From JAAEQG01 sp023133475 (GTDB taxonomy: Bacteria; Planctomycetota; Phycisphaerae; UBA1845), in NCBI GenBank assembly GCA_030631415.1, contig DAOVLE010000148.1, positions 1 through 13,142 on the forward strand: a stretch of 13,142 nt of DNA. Direction: 5' to 3'. Below are positions 1-6,650 of this stretch, piece by piece (position 1 is the stretch's first letter; each line of letters starts with the position of its first letter). Below the pieces are notes generated by a model, which saw only the letters and a program-made list of their open reading frames with translations, did no database searches and was not told where the DNA came from. The position numbers and the translations under genes are program-made.

Positions 1-2
1 GC

Positions 3-2246
3 AACGTGGCTGAGACTTGTGACGGTGCGGGGAGTTGCCCGACCGATGCGTTCCAGCCGTCGGGGACAGCCTGCGGCGATGACAGCGACACCGTCTGCGA
101 CAACCCCGACACCTGCGATGCTAACGGAACGTGTCTGGACAATTTCGAGCCGGGCACCACGGAGTGCCGGGCGGCGGTGGGTGACTGCGACGTGGCCGAG
201 ACTTGCGACGGCGCGGGGAGTTGCCCAGCCGACGGGTTCCAGCCGATTGACACACTCTGCGGTGATCAGAACGACACAACCTGCACCGGCCCGGACACCT
301 GTGACGGGGATGGCGTCTGCCTGCCCAATCATGCGGCTAACGGCGTCTCGTGTGAGGACGGCGAATACTGCACCGTTGACGATGAATGTTACGAAGGCCT
401 CTGCGACGGATCAGCCCGCGACTGTGGTGACGGGCTGGACTGCACCACCGACACCTGCGATGACGTTAGCGATAGCTGTGCCCACACGCTGGACGCGGGC
501 TACTGTCTGATCGCGGATATCTGCTACTCGGACGGCCAGGAGAACCCAGCCAACCAGTGTCAGGAATGCGACGACGCCGATCCGGGTGACTGGTCCAACA
601 AAACCAACAGCACCTCGTGCGACGACAACAACGCCTGCACCGAAAACGATGAGTGCACCGACGGTGTGTGTGACGGAAGCGAGGTCAATTGCGACGACGA
701 CAACGTCTGTTCGGAGGATTCGTGCAATCCAGCCACCGGGTGCACATATGTCTGGAACGCCGATTTGACGCTGAACGTAGCCGCCGGCTCAGAGTGCGTC
801 GATACCGATGACACCATAACCGTCACACTGAGCGTGGCCTGTCTGCCGGAAGGGATAAACGGTGTTCAGGCTTTGATCCATTATGACACCAGCTTGATGA
901 CGCTGGTGGGCATCACTGCCGAGTCATTGTGGCAGGAGATCGTGGAGCAGGATGTCGGTGGTGACATCTTGTGGGCAGCCTGCATCCCCGGCTCGGCGAC
1001 GGCAACGGACGGGATTGTGGCGACGCTGGTGTTCGACCCCATAGCCGAAGGTGCCACGAATGTAACGTTCCAGGCAGACGATCCCCCGTTCCACACCAAG
1101 CTGACGCAGTCCGGCGACAACATCACGATCCTGCCGGATAAGGTAGACTCCGGCGTGATCAGCATCGACGACACGGTAGCCACCGCGAGCAACAACGGCC
1201 CGTTCTGTGAAGGCGATACCATCGAGTTGTCCGGCGGGCCGAGCAGCGGCCCCCTGGGGCCATATACCTATGCCTGGGCGGGGCCTGGCGGGTTCATCTC
1301 CACCGACCAGAGCCCGACGATCAGTGATGCCACGTTGGCTATGACGGGGACTTACTACCTGACGATAACCAACGTCAACGGGTGTGAGTTCACCGCTGAT
1401 ACCGATGTCACCGTCGAGTTGTGCATGGTGGTCAATGTGGAGATCGAAGGGCTGATCGGCGTCGGCGGAATATACGGTAGCACCTTCGCTTGGCTTGCCG
1501 GTGAGCATGTCGATCGTGACGTGACCTTCGTGTTCACGAACTGCGGCGGCGCCACCGACACGTACGTGCGCCCGGTGACCTTCACGGCTGACGTCGGTGG
1601 CAATAAGGGTGTCGGGAGCGTGCAGTTCACGGGCCTGGATGCCGATTTGGATTGGCTTGGCATACAGGAAGGCCACACGTTGCACACATTGGTGGCGGTG
1701 GACTTCACCGGCACATTGGCGGATAGTGTCACGGTGTTCCTGACCTCGGGCGACTTCCACACCGCCATCGTGTCGCAGGACAATCTGGTTGACATCACCG
1801 ACTTCTCGATATTGGCGTCCAATTGGGAGACCGCCATCGGCGCCGACGAGAGCATCGGCGGCGATGCCACTGGTGACGGGTATCATAACACCGGTGACTT
1901 CGCCCTGATCCAGCCGAATTTCCTCGAAATGGGCGATGCGGCAGACGGTTGCCGCCGCGTAGGGCGGGTTTCACCCGCCGCGCTCCAAGTGGGAGTGGTA
2001 TCTCGCACCCCGCGTGCCAGCATCAGCGTGTCTGAGCTGAGCCTGACGATGGCCCATGCTGATCGAGCGGACCTCGACGGCAACGGCGTTATTGACGCAC
2101 GTGACATCCGAGCGTTTGCCCACCGGCACAGCCTGCGGTTGCAGCCGGCGTTCGAGGCCAAGCTGCTGGAGCTTGAGGAGGAGTTGATCGAGCTTGAGCC
2201 GGCGGTCGATTCGGGGTTTGAGATGGCCCCACAGCACGTGCGGTAG
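3..2246 (+). CDS. Secreted Cys-rich / cohesin-like / dockerin-like multidomain protein (5' end cut by window)
   Basis: The reading frame is open to the left edge, and the apparent GTG at 6 is the Val of an internal VAETCDGAG repeat, so the true start and any signal peptide lie outside. Residue numbers here count from that Val. Residues 1-250 are Cys- and Asp-rich repeats; a 62-residue unit starts at 1 and again at 63 with near-identical DNA. Residues ~255-390 resemble a cohesin-type beta domain (single internal TDDTITVTLSV start, then FDP and VTF strands). Residues ~393-473 look like an Ig/PKD-like fold ending in GTYYLTITNVNGC. Residues ~474-610 form another beta-rich region of unknown type. 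Two EF-hand-like loops follow, D620-D631 and D689-D700 (DLDGNGVIDARD), as in type I dockerin-like C-termini, then an acidic helical tail. It is probably an extracellular or surface protein. No catalytic domain is visible. The 57-residue gap between loops is unusually long and contains an inserted repeat. Confidence 0.85.
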   Translation, partial: NVAETCDGAGSCPTDAFQPSGTACGDDSDTVCDNPDTCDANGTCLDNFEPGTTECRAAVGDCDVAETCDGAGSCPADGFQPIDTLCGDQNDTTCTGPDTCDGDGVCLPNHAANGVSCEDGEYCTVDDECYEGLCDGSARDCGDGLDCTTDTCDDVSDSCAHTLDAGYCLIADICYSDGQENPANQCQECDDADPGDWSNKTNSTSCDDNNACTENDECTDGVCDGSEVNCDDDNVCSEDSCNPATGCTYVWNADLTLNVAAGSECVDTDDTITVTLSVACLPEGINGVQALIHYDTSLMTLVGITAESLWQEIVEQDVGGDILWAACIPGSATATDGIVATLVFDPIAEGATNVTFQADDPPFHTKLTQSGDNITILPDKVDSGVISIDDTVATASNNGPFCEGDTIELSGGPSSGPLGPYTYAWAGPGGFISTDQSPTISDATLAMTGTYYLTITNVNGCEFTADTDVTVELCMVVNVEIEGLIGVGGIYGSTFAWLAGEHVDRDVTFVFTNCGGATDTYVRPVTFTADVGGNKGVGSVQFTGLDADLDWLGIQEGHTLHTLVAVDFTGTLADSVTVFLTSGDFHTAIVSQDNLVDITDFSILASNWETAIGADESIGGDATGDGYHNTGDFALIQPNFLEMGDAADGCRRVGRVSPAALQVGVVSRTPRASISVSELSLTMAHADRADLDGNGVIDARDIRAFAHRHSLRLQPAFEAKLLELEEELIELEPAVDSGFEMAPQHVR
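1959..1979. repeat. GGCGGGT/ACCCGCC palindrome inside a coding region
   Basis: The sequence has 7-bp arms GGCGGGT and ACCCGCC around the loop TTC, preceded by GTA. It is the same element found between genes at 2266, 4555, 8022 and 12911. Here it is translated in frame as VGRVSPA (residues 652-658 of the dockerin-like protein) and keeps the frame open. Confidence 0.85.
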
Positions 2247-2265
2247 GAGCTTTTGGGCAGAAATC

Positions 2266-2286
2266 GTAGAGCGGGTTTTACCCGCC
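2266..2286. repeat. GGCGGGT-type palindrome, 20 nt after a stop codon
   Basis: This copy has GAGCGGGTTTTACCCGCC in place of the standard arms, so one arm base differs. It lies just downstream of the dockerin-like gene and could fold in its mRNA 3' end. Confidence 0.75.
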
Positions 2287-2321
2287 GTCTGTGGCACCGG
2301 TGTACCCGCCGATAGAGGCTA

Positions 2322-2377
2322 TAGGGTGGGTTCCACCCACCGTAGAACACGGAGGAAGGCGGGTGGAACCCGCCCTA
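2322..2377. repeat. Inverted pair of GGCGGGT-type palindromes
   Basis: Two copies face each other. The left arm 2322-2338 (TAGGGTGGGTTCCACCC) and right arm 2361-2377 are reverse complements with one mismatch, separated by 22 nt. Each copy is itself a small palindrome, so the pair can form either two small hairpins or one 17-bp stem. Confidence 0.8.
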
Positions 2378-2431
2378 CCTCTACCACGCCGGCGGGACGC
2401 CGGTGCCGCCAGGGGATGGGAAGTAATGGGC

Positions 2432-2466
2432 TTGCCACTTGCGTTGAGATTGTGATACACTATATT
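2432..2466 (+). promoter_or_regulatory. Probable promoter of the ACT-domain gene
   Basis: Two overlapping sigma70-like readings are possible. One is TTGCCA (2432-2437), 18 nt, TACACT (2456-2461). The other is TTGCGT (2439-2444), 16 nt, TATATT (2461-2466). The stretch is visibly more A/T-rich than its surroundings and lies about 90 nt before the ACT gene start. Neither is a perfect match. Confidence 0.4.
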
Positions 2467-2552
2467 GCTTGGGCCGCAATGCTGACGTCTTCCGTTTTTT
2501 GGAAGTCTGGTAAAGGCGCTATGTTTGTACTATCGTGCAGGAGAAGGACTCG

Positions 2553-3005
2553 ATGAAAGTCTTGACGCAGTTTTCGCTCTTCCTGGCCGGCAAACCCGGC
2601 ATGCTCGCATCCATGTGTCGTGAACTGGGGAAGGCGAAGATCAATATAGAAGCCCTGACCATGATGGACGCGCAGGAGCACGGGGTGCTACGGCTTATCG
2701 CGTCCGATTCGGACAAAGCCAGGCCGGTGCTTCGCAACCTCAATATCCCCATGGCGGAGACCGAGGTATTAACGGTTCCCATGTCCAACCGCCCGGGGGC
2801 GGTGGCGGACGTGCTGGAGAAGTTGTCCAGTCACCATGTGCACATCAGCTACGTATACTGCACAACAGGAGTGCGCGGAGGAAAATCCGTCGGGGTCTTC
2901 AAGGTCGGCGACATCAAAAAGGCCATGAAGGTGATCGATGCGAAGAGAAACACCAACCGCGACATGAAGATCAAGCTGCGCCGCCCGCAGGCAGCGCGGC
3001 ATTAG
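2553..3005 (+). CDS. Tandem ACT-domain protein (amino-acid-binding regulator)
   Basis: A 150-residue protein made almost wholly of two ACT domains, about residues 3-68 and 73-135. Each opens with the usual beta1-loop-alpha1 signature (GKPGMLASMCREL and NRPGAVADVLEKL), where ACT domains bind small ligands, commonly amino acids, at a dimer interface. No catalytic domain is fused, so a stand-alone regulatory or ligand-sensing role is likely; the target is unknown. It resembles stand-alone ACT proteins of the COG4747 type. A GTG at 2535 could extend it by six codons, but ATG 2553 has a good Shine-Dalgarno (AGGAG at 2539-2543, 9 nt away). A Lys/Arg-rich tail (residues 131-150) follows the second domain. 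It is convergent with the aminotransferase and shares no operon with it. Confidence 0.85.
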   Translation: MKVLTQFSLFLAGKPGMLASMCRELGKAKINIEALTMMDAQEHGVLRLIASDSDKARPVLRNLNIPMAETEVLTVPMSNRPGAVADVLEKLSSHHVHISYVYCTTGVRGGKSVGVFKVGDIKKAMKVIDAKRNTNRDMKIKLRRPQAARH

Positions 3006-3032
3006 TGCTTCGTGACGCATGTATTGATGCTT

Positions 3033-3113
3033 GGGTGGCCCATGGCTTTAGCCGTGGGGGACGCGAATAGGCGAACCAGTCGTGTCCCCCACCGCTAAAG
3101 CGGTGGGCCACCC
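3033..3113. repeat. 80-bp imperfect palindrome, copy 1 (complete)
   Basis: The left arm starts GGGTGGCCCATGGCTTTAGC and the right arm ends in GCGGTGGGCCACCC, giving arms of about 30 nt with a few mismatches around a ~20-nt loop containing GCGAATAGGCGAACC. It sits in the 117-bp gap between two convergent genes, where such a stem could act as a two-way terminator. A second copy begins at 12958. Confidence 0.85.
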
Positions 3114-3122
3114 ATGCGTTGG

Positions 3123-4469
3123 TCAGTCCGTCACGGTGGAGATGGCTTCATCGAGCACGTCGAGCCCCACCTCGAGTTGGGCTTGATTCACGATCAGCGG
3201 TGGGCTAAGGCGAATGGTGGCCTCTGCGCATCCCAGCAGGAGGAGCCCATGCTGGAACGCCTCGTGGAGTATGCGATCGCGCAAAGCCGGATAAGGGCGA
3301 CCGCTCTGGCGATTGACCACATCTACAGCCGCCAGCAAACCCAAACCGCGGGCGTTGGCGAGGCATCGCCGCCGCCGGGTCAGCCGGTTCAGACGCTCCA
3401 GCAGAAGCTCACCGAATTTGACGCCGGCGGGGAGCAGGGACGACTCGAGCAATTCGAGCGTTGCCAGTCCGGCAGCACAAGCCACCGGGTTGCCTCCGCA
3501 AGTCGACCCGTGGGTGGACGGCGGCCAGGTCATCACCTTCTCGGGAGCAATAATTGCGCCCAGGGGCAAGCCATTGGCGATTCCCTTGCTGACCGCCAAA
3601 ATGTCCGGGACAACCCCAAAGTGCTGGCAGGCAAACATCTTGCCCGTCCGCCCCATTCCCGAGTGGGTCTCGTCCATGACCAACAGGATACCGTGCTTGT
3701 CGCACAGCTTGCGCAAAGCCGGCAGAAAACCATCCGGCGGGAAAGCAAACCGGCTTTCACTCAGCAGCGGCTGAACGAAGATGGCTGCCACTTCCTCGGG
3801 GGCCATCTGCTGCCCGAAGAGTTGGGTGCGGATGGCATCGAGGTCCCCGTAGGGCACGTGAGCGACCATGGGCAGGAGTGGGCCGAAGCCCTCTTGCAGG
3901 CGGCACTCCGACGAGGTCAACGCCAAAGCCCCCATGGTCCATCCATGGAATGCACCGCGAAAGGCAATAATCCACTGCCTGCGGGTTTGCCAACGAGCCA
4001 GTTTGATGGCTGCCTCGATGGCTTCGGTTCCGCTGTTGGTGAGAAAAACACGCTTGGCGGACTTGCCCGGGGCAATCGCCGCCAGCCTCTCCGACAGGGC
4101 GATCATGGGGGCATGGTGAAACGCCGACCCGGAAATGTGGATCAGATCATGCACCTGCCGCGTGATGGCTTCCACGACCTTGGGGTGGGTATGGCCGGCG
4201 CAGCAAGCGTCCGCCCCGATGGCGAAGTCCAGATACCGATTGCCGTCCACATCCTCCACCACCGACCCGTTGGCCCGCCGCACCACCAGCGGGTAGCAAC
4301 GAGCATAGCAGGAGGCAGCGACACGGTTGTCCCGGTCGATCGCCGCTGTGGCGAGAGGGCCTGGAGGGGTGGTTTCAATCCAAGGAGCCGGTCCGATCCA
4401 TCGGTCCGTTTCCTGGGTGGAGTCATGCTTGATGCTCAGAATGGCAAATCTCCCGGGTCTCTCAAACAT
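3123..4469 (-). CDS. Class III PLP-dependent aminotransferase (GABA/acetylornithine aminotransferase family)
   Basis: From ATG 4469 this gives 448 residues, the usual family length. It should transfer an amino group, typically from an omega- or alpha-amino donor to 2-oxoglutarate or a similar keto acid, in the cytoplasm. Visible family landmarks are the N-terminal YPLVVRRANGSVVEDVDGN block (60-76), phosphate-binding NSGTEA (145-150), FHGWTMGALALT (174-185), the D266-E267 cofactor-ring contact with GMGRTGK after it, and the Schiff-base lysine K295 in AVSKGIANGLPLGA. The usual EPxQGEGG motif is altered to QPLLSES (233-239), and DEVQTG is DETHSG, so the substrate may not be the standard one. The frame is open upstream to a GTG at 4574, but that lies inside a palindromic repeat and is rejected as the start; no strong ribosome site is seen before 4469. 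It appears monocistronic. Confidence 0.85.
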   Translation of the reverse strand: MFERPGRFAILSIKHDSTQETDRWIGPAPWIETTPPGPLATAAIDRDNRVAASCYARCYPLVVRRANGSVVEDVDGNRYLDFAIGADACCAGHTHPKVVEAITRQVHDLIHISGSAFHHAPMIALSERLAAIAPGKSAKRVFLTNSGTEAIEAAIKLARWQTRRQWIIAFRGAFHGWTMGALALTSSECRLQEGFGPLLPMVAHVPYGDLDAIRTQLFGQQMAPEEVAAIFVQPLLSESRFAFPPDGFLPALRKLCDKHGILLVMDETHSGMGRTGKMFACQHFGVVPDILAVSKGIANGLPLGAIIAPEKVMTWPPSTHGSTCGGNPVACAAGLATLELLESSLLPAGVKFGELLLERLNRLTRRRRCLANARGLGLLAAVDVVNRQSGRPYPALRDRILHEAFQHGLLLLGCAEATIRLSPPLIVNQAQLEVGLDVLDEAISTVTD

Positions 4470-4554
4470 CACCGTATCGGCACGCAACCTGAGACGGCTT
4501 GCGTAATAGATCGCGGCAAACACCCCACATTGCCAAAACAGCGTAATCACAGTT

Positions 4555-4575
4555 GTAGGGCGGGTTTCACCCACC
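4555..4575. repeat. GGCGGGT-type palindrome upstream of the aminotransferase
   Basis: GTAGGGCGGGT, loop TTC, ACCCACC: one arm base differs from the standard element. It supplies the spurious GTG start and first codons of the over-extended aminotransferase frame. Confidence 0.8.
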
Positions 4576-4718
4576 GTTGTGGCATCGCGCAGCGGGTGTT
4601 GAGGAAGCTATCAGCTTTCGGCAGGTGTTAACTTCCGGCATGGCTTTCGACTGCGAGCAAAGCGATAACCTCTTTCCAGGCAATACTCTGCGATCTCTAC
4701 AGTTATGGATAATCCGGG

Positions 4719-4859
4719 TCAGTGCCAAGTGCCAACATCCACCAACCTCGTATAAGTGGTAATATCAGGAATGTAAAAGGTAACGTCATAGAGATCGTTT
4801 TCATTACCGCCCCCACTGAGATCGAGTTGCCAAGCAGCCTGACGTACCATACATTCCAG
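4719..4859 (-). pseudogene. Possible C-terminal remnant of an unknown protein
   Basis: The minus-strand frame between an in-frame TGA at about 4860 and a TGA at 4719-4721 encodes 46 residues that include DLSGGGNENDLYDVTFYIPD and end in RLVDVGTWH. The composition looks like ordinary protein, with no low complexity, but there is no plausible upstream start with a ribosome site; the only internal Met is followed by about 40 residues. It may be the tail of a gene truncated when the neighbouring methyltransferase segment arrived. It could also be a chance frame. Confidence 0.25.
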
Positions 4860-4888
4860 CCATCAACGAGAGATTTGGCGGTGACTAG

Positions 4889-6496
4889 ATGATCCAGAAG
4901 GCAATCCAACAAACAGCTTCAGGCTTGCATGACGCCCTTGCTCTCTCGGCAGAACTACAACAGCGTTACAAAGCAAGTACATCGGCAGACGAACGTAAGC
5001 ATCGTGGCCAATTCTTCACGCCGCCCGAGGTTGCCCGGTTCATGGCGAGCTTATTCTCCACCGTTCCGAATCGCCTCAAAGTGCTCGACCCCGGAGCCGG
5101 AACCGGAACCCTCTCGGCTGCGATCTGCCAACGCGTCCAACGGCTTCGGTCGCCCCGCCGGGTCGAGTTTCATTTGTTCGAGACCGACCCAGCCGTCATT
5201 CCGTTTCTAAGGAAGAATATGGAGCACTGTCGCTCGGTCCTCAAAACGGCTGGGCACAGCATGTTGTACACAATTCACGACGAAGACTTTATCCTGACCA
5301 ATCCCCGAGGGTTTCGACACCCGACGCTTTTCGACGTGGACACGCAATTCGACGAGTTCGACGCCGTCATCATGAACCCACCCTACTTCAAGATTCAGAA
5401 GAACTCGGAGTACGCTCGGATGATGGAGCGTATTGTCCATGGCCAGCCGAACATCTACGCCCTGTTCATGGCTCTTGCAGCCGAGATGCTTAGGTCAAGT
5501 GGTGAGCTTGTTGCCATCACTCCTCGAAGTTTCTGCAGCGGCCTCTATTTTCGAGGGTTCAGGCGATGGTTCTTCAGCCACATGTCGCTTCAGCACATCC
5601 ACCTATTCGAATCTCGCAAGGAGACGTTTGGCGGTGCAAACGTGCTGCAAGAAAGCATCATCACCCAAAGCGTGCGGTCAACCAAGCCGACAGCAACCAT
5701 CACGATAACTACGAGCTTCGGAGGCGACCTCCAGCAAAAACCATATAGTCGTCAGATATCGACAGCCATGGTCATCGACAACACATCCGGGAACATGGTC
5801 ATACGGATTCCTGAAAATCCCGAAGACGCTCGCATTATGGAACTCGTTGAGGCTTGGCCGAAACGCTTTGCACAGCATGGTCTACGCGTCTCGACCGGCC
5901 CGGTGGTGATGTTTCGGGCAACGGAGTTTCTTCTCGACTCCGCCAAGGGAAAAAACGCTGTTCCACTACTTTCCACGCACAACGTCCAGCCATTTGAAAC
6001 GGTCTGGCCGATCCACAAGAACGGCAAACCTATCGCCTTCAAGATTTGCACTGCATCGCTCAACCGCCGACTACTCATTCCTACAAAAAACTATGTTCTG
6101 TTGCGGCGGTTCAGTGCCAAAGAAGAGCGGCGCCGGCTAACAGCAAGTTGTTTCCTGAAAGCCAACGAGCCAGGGCCCTACGTGGCTTTGGAAAACCACC
6201 TCAACTACGTCTATCACGCCGAACGCGAATTGAGCGAGAACGAGACGTATGGACTTGCCGCCCTTTTCAACTCCGCATTGCTCGACCGCTATTTTAGAGC
6301 GATTAGTGGAAACACGCAGGTGAACGCTACTGAACTGCGAACAATGAACTTCCCCGAACTCGAGACGCTTGCAGGAATCGGCCGGCGTATTAAGAAACTA
6401 CAGCACTTCTCGATGGGCAAAGCCGAACACATCGTCCTGGACGAACTTGGCGTAAACGGAGTCCTCGAACAATACTTAATGGAACTCGCCCTGTGA
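4889..6496 (+). CDS. Type II adenine-N6 DNA methyltransferase (BsuBI/PstI-like), probably orphan
   Basis: A 535-residue class I SAM-dependent methyltransferase. Conserved landmarks in order: HRGQFFTPPEVARFM (38-52), which is motif X of this family; motif I VLDPGAGTGTLS (65-76), the SAM-binding loop; an acidic residue at the end of beta2 (FETD, 97-100); and motif IV NPPY (163-166), the catalytic motif of adenine-N6 methylases. The remaining ~300 residues should hold the target-recognition region. The following reading frame starts at GTG 6493, overlapping the stop by 4 bp, and is a wreck of a BsuBI/PstI-type endonuclease. By family logic the methylase may modify CTGCAG or a related site; this is inference, as relatives can differ. 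One CTGCAG lies inside the gene at 5533-5538. Base composition is clearly more A/T-rich than the neighbours, which suggests lateral acquisition. ATG 4889 is preceded only by a weak GGCGGTGA. Confidence 0.88.
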   Translation: MIQKAIQQTASGLHDALALSAELQQRYKASTSADERKHRGQFFTPPEVARFMASLFSTVPNRLKVLDPGAGTGTLSAAICQRVQRLRSPRRVEFHLFETDPAVIPFLRKNMEHCRSVLKTAGHSMLYTIHDEDFILTNPRGFRHPTLFDVDTQFDEFDAVIMNPPYFKIQKNSEYARMMERIVHGQPNIYALFMALAAEMLRSSGELVAITPRSFCSGLYFRGFRRWFFSHMSLQHIHLFESRKETFGGANVLQESIITQSVRSTKPTATITITTSFGGDLQQKPYSRQISTAMVIDNTSGNMVIRIPENPEDARIMELVEAWPKRFAQHGLRVSTGPVVMFRATEFLLDSAKGKNAVPLLSTHNVQPFETVWPIHKNGKPIAFKICTASLNRRLLIPTKNYVLLRRFSAKEERRRLTASCFLKANEPGPYVALENHLNYVYHAERELSENETYGLAALFNSALLDRYFRAISGNTQVNATELRTMNFPELETLAGIGRRIKKLQHFSMGKAEHIVLDELGVNGVLEQYLMELAL

Positions 6497-6650
6497 ACAG
6501 AATCGACGAAGCCATGGCAATCCTCGCATCGCTTGGGAAACAGAAGTGTGGATAGCCGACCAGTCCGACCACATGATTCATTTCAACGGCCCCAAGTTCC
6601 TCGGCCCATATAAGCCACGTGATGCGAACTGGACTCCCCCCTACCGATGA
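6493..6650 (+). pseudogene. Deletion remnant of a BsuBI/PstI-type restriction endonuclease
   Basis: The first frame starts at GTG 6493 (4-bp overlap with the methyltransferase stop) and reads NRIDEAMAILASLG, like the N-terminus of BsuBI/PstI-family endonucleases, but stops at 6553. In a different frame, from about 6525 to the TGA at 6648-6650, the DNA reads WETEVWIADQSDHMIHFNG and FLGPYKPRDANWTPPYR, matching my recollection of that family's C-terminal end. Family enzymes are roughly 315-330 residues, so about 270 internal codons, including the catalytic centre, are gone and the two ends are joined out of frame near 6525-6537. The result cannot be a working nuclease. Its last 10 bases overlap the convergent glycosyltransferase. 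Family assignment is from memory of the motif, without a search. Confidence 0.75.

Larger units (their letters stand above)
2247..2431. other. Repeat-rich intergenic stretch
   Basis: No gene is supported here. The stretch holds three or four palindromic elements listed separately (2266-2286, 2322-2377) and a GC-rich hairpin at 2389-2403 (CCGGC, loop GGGAC, GCCGG). The palindrome closest to the upstream stop could act as a terminator or mRNA 3'-end stabiliser for the dockerin-like gene, but none is followed by a clear T-run. Confidence 0.6.
4470..4888. other. Intergenic region with repeat and possible gene remnant
   Basis: This stretch separates two divergently transcribed genes. It holds one palindromic repeat (4555-4575) and a short, coding-like minus-strand remnant (4719-4859). 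The part from about 4690 on is more A/T-rich, like the following methyltransferase, and may be the left flank of an acquired segment. No clear promoter for either neighbour could be picked. Confidence 0.5.

Noticed and set aside
924..1886. Minus-strand open frame of 320 codons
   Set aside because: Antisense to the Cys-rich/cohesin-like protein; no domain or start signal, and the plus frame has clear repeats and EF-hand loops.
3..2246. Cellulosome scaffoldin
   Set aside because: Only one cohesin-like region is seen, with no carbohydrate-active domains here or in neighbouring genes; dockerin-like tails are common in secreted proteins of non-cellulosomal bacteria.
2488..2508. Hairpin CTTCC/GGAAG around a T-run upstream of the ACT gene as an attenuator or riboswitch
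   Set aside because: The stem is only 5 bp with no conserved aptamer-like features, so regulation cannot be supported.
4470..4574. N-terminal extension of the aminotransferase from GTG 4574
   Set aside because: The first codons are the palindromic repeat read in frame, and the family's conserved N-terminus begins well after ATG 4469.
3114..4631. Plus-strand open frame of 505 codons
   Set aside because: It lies antisense over the aminotransferase, shows no recognisable domain and has Gln/His/Gly-rich shadow composition, while the minus strand carries all class III motifs.
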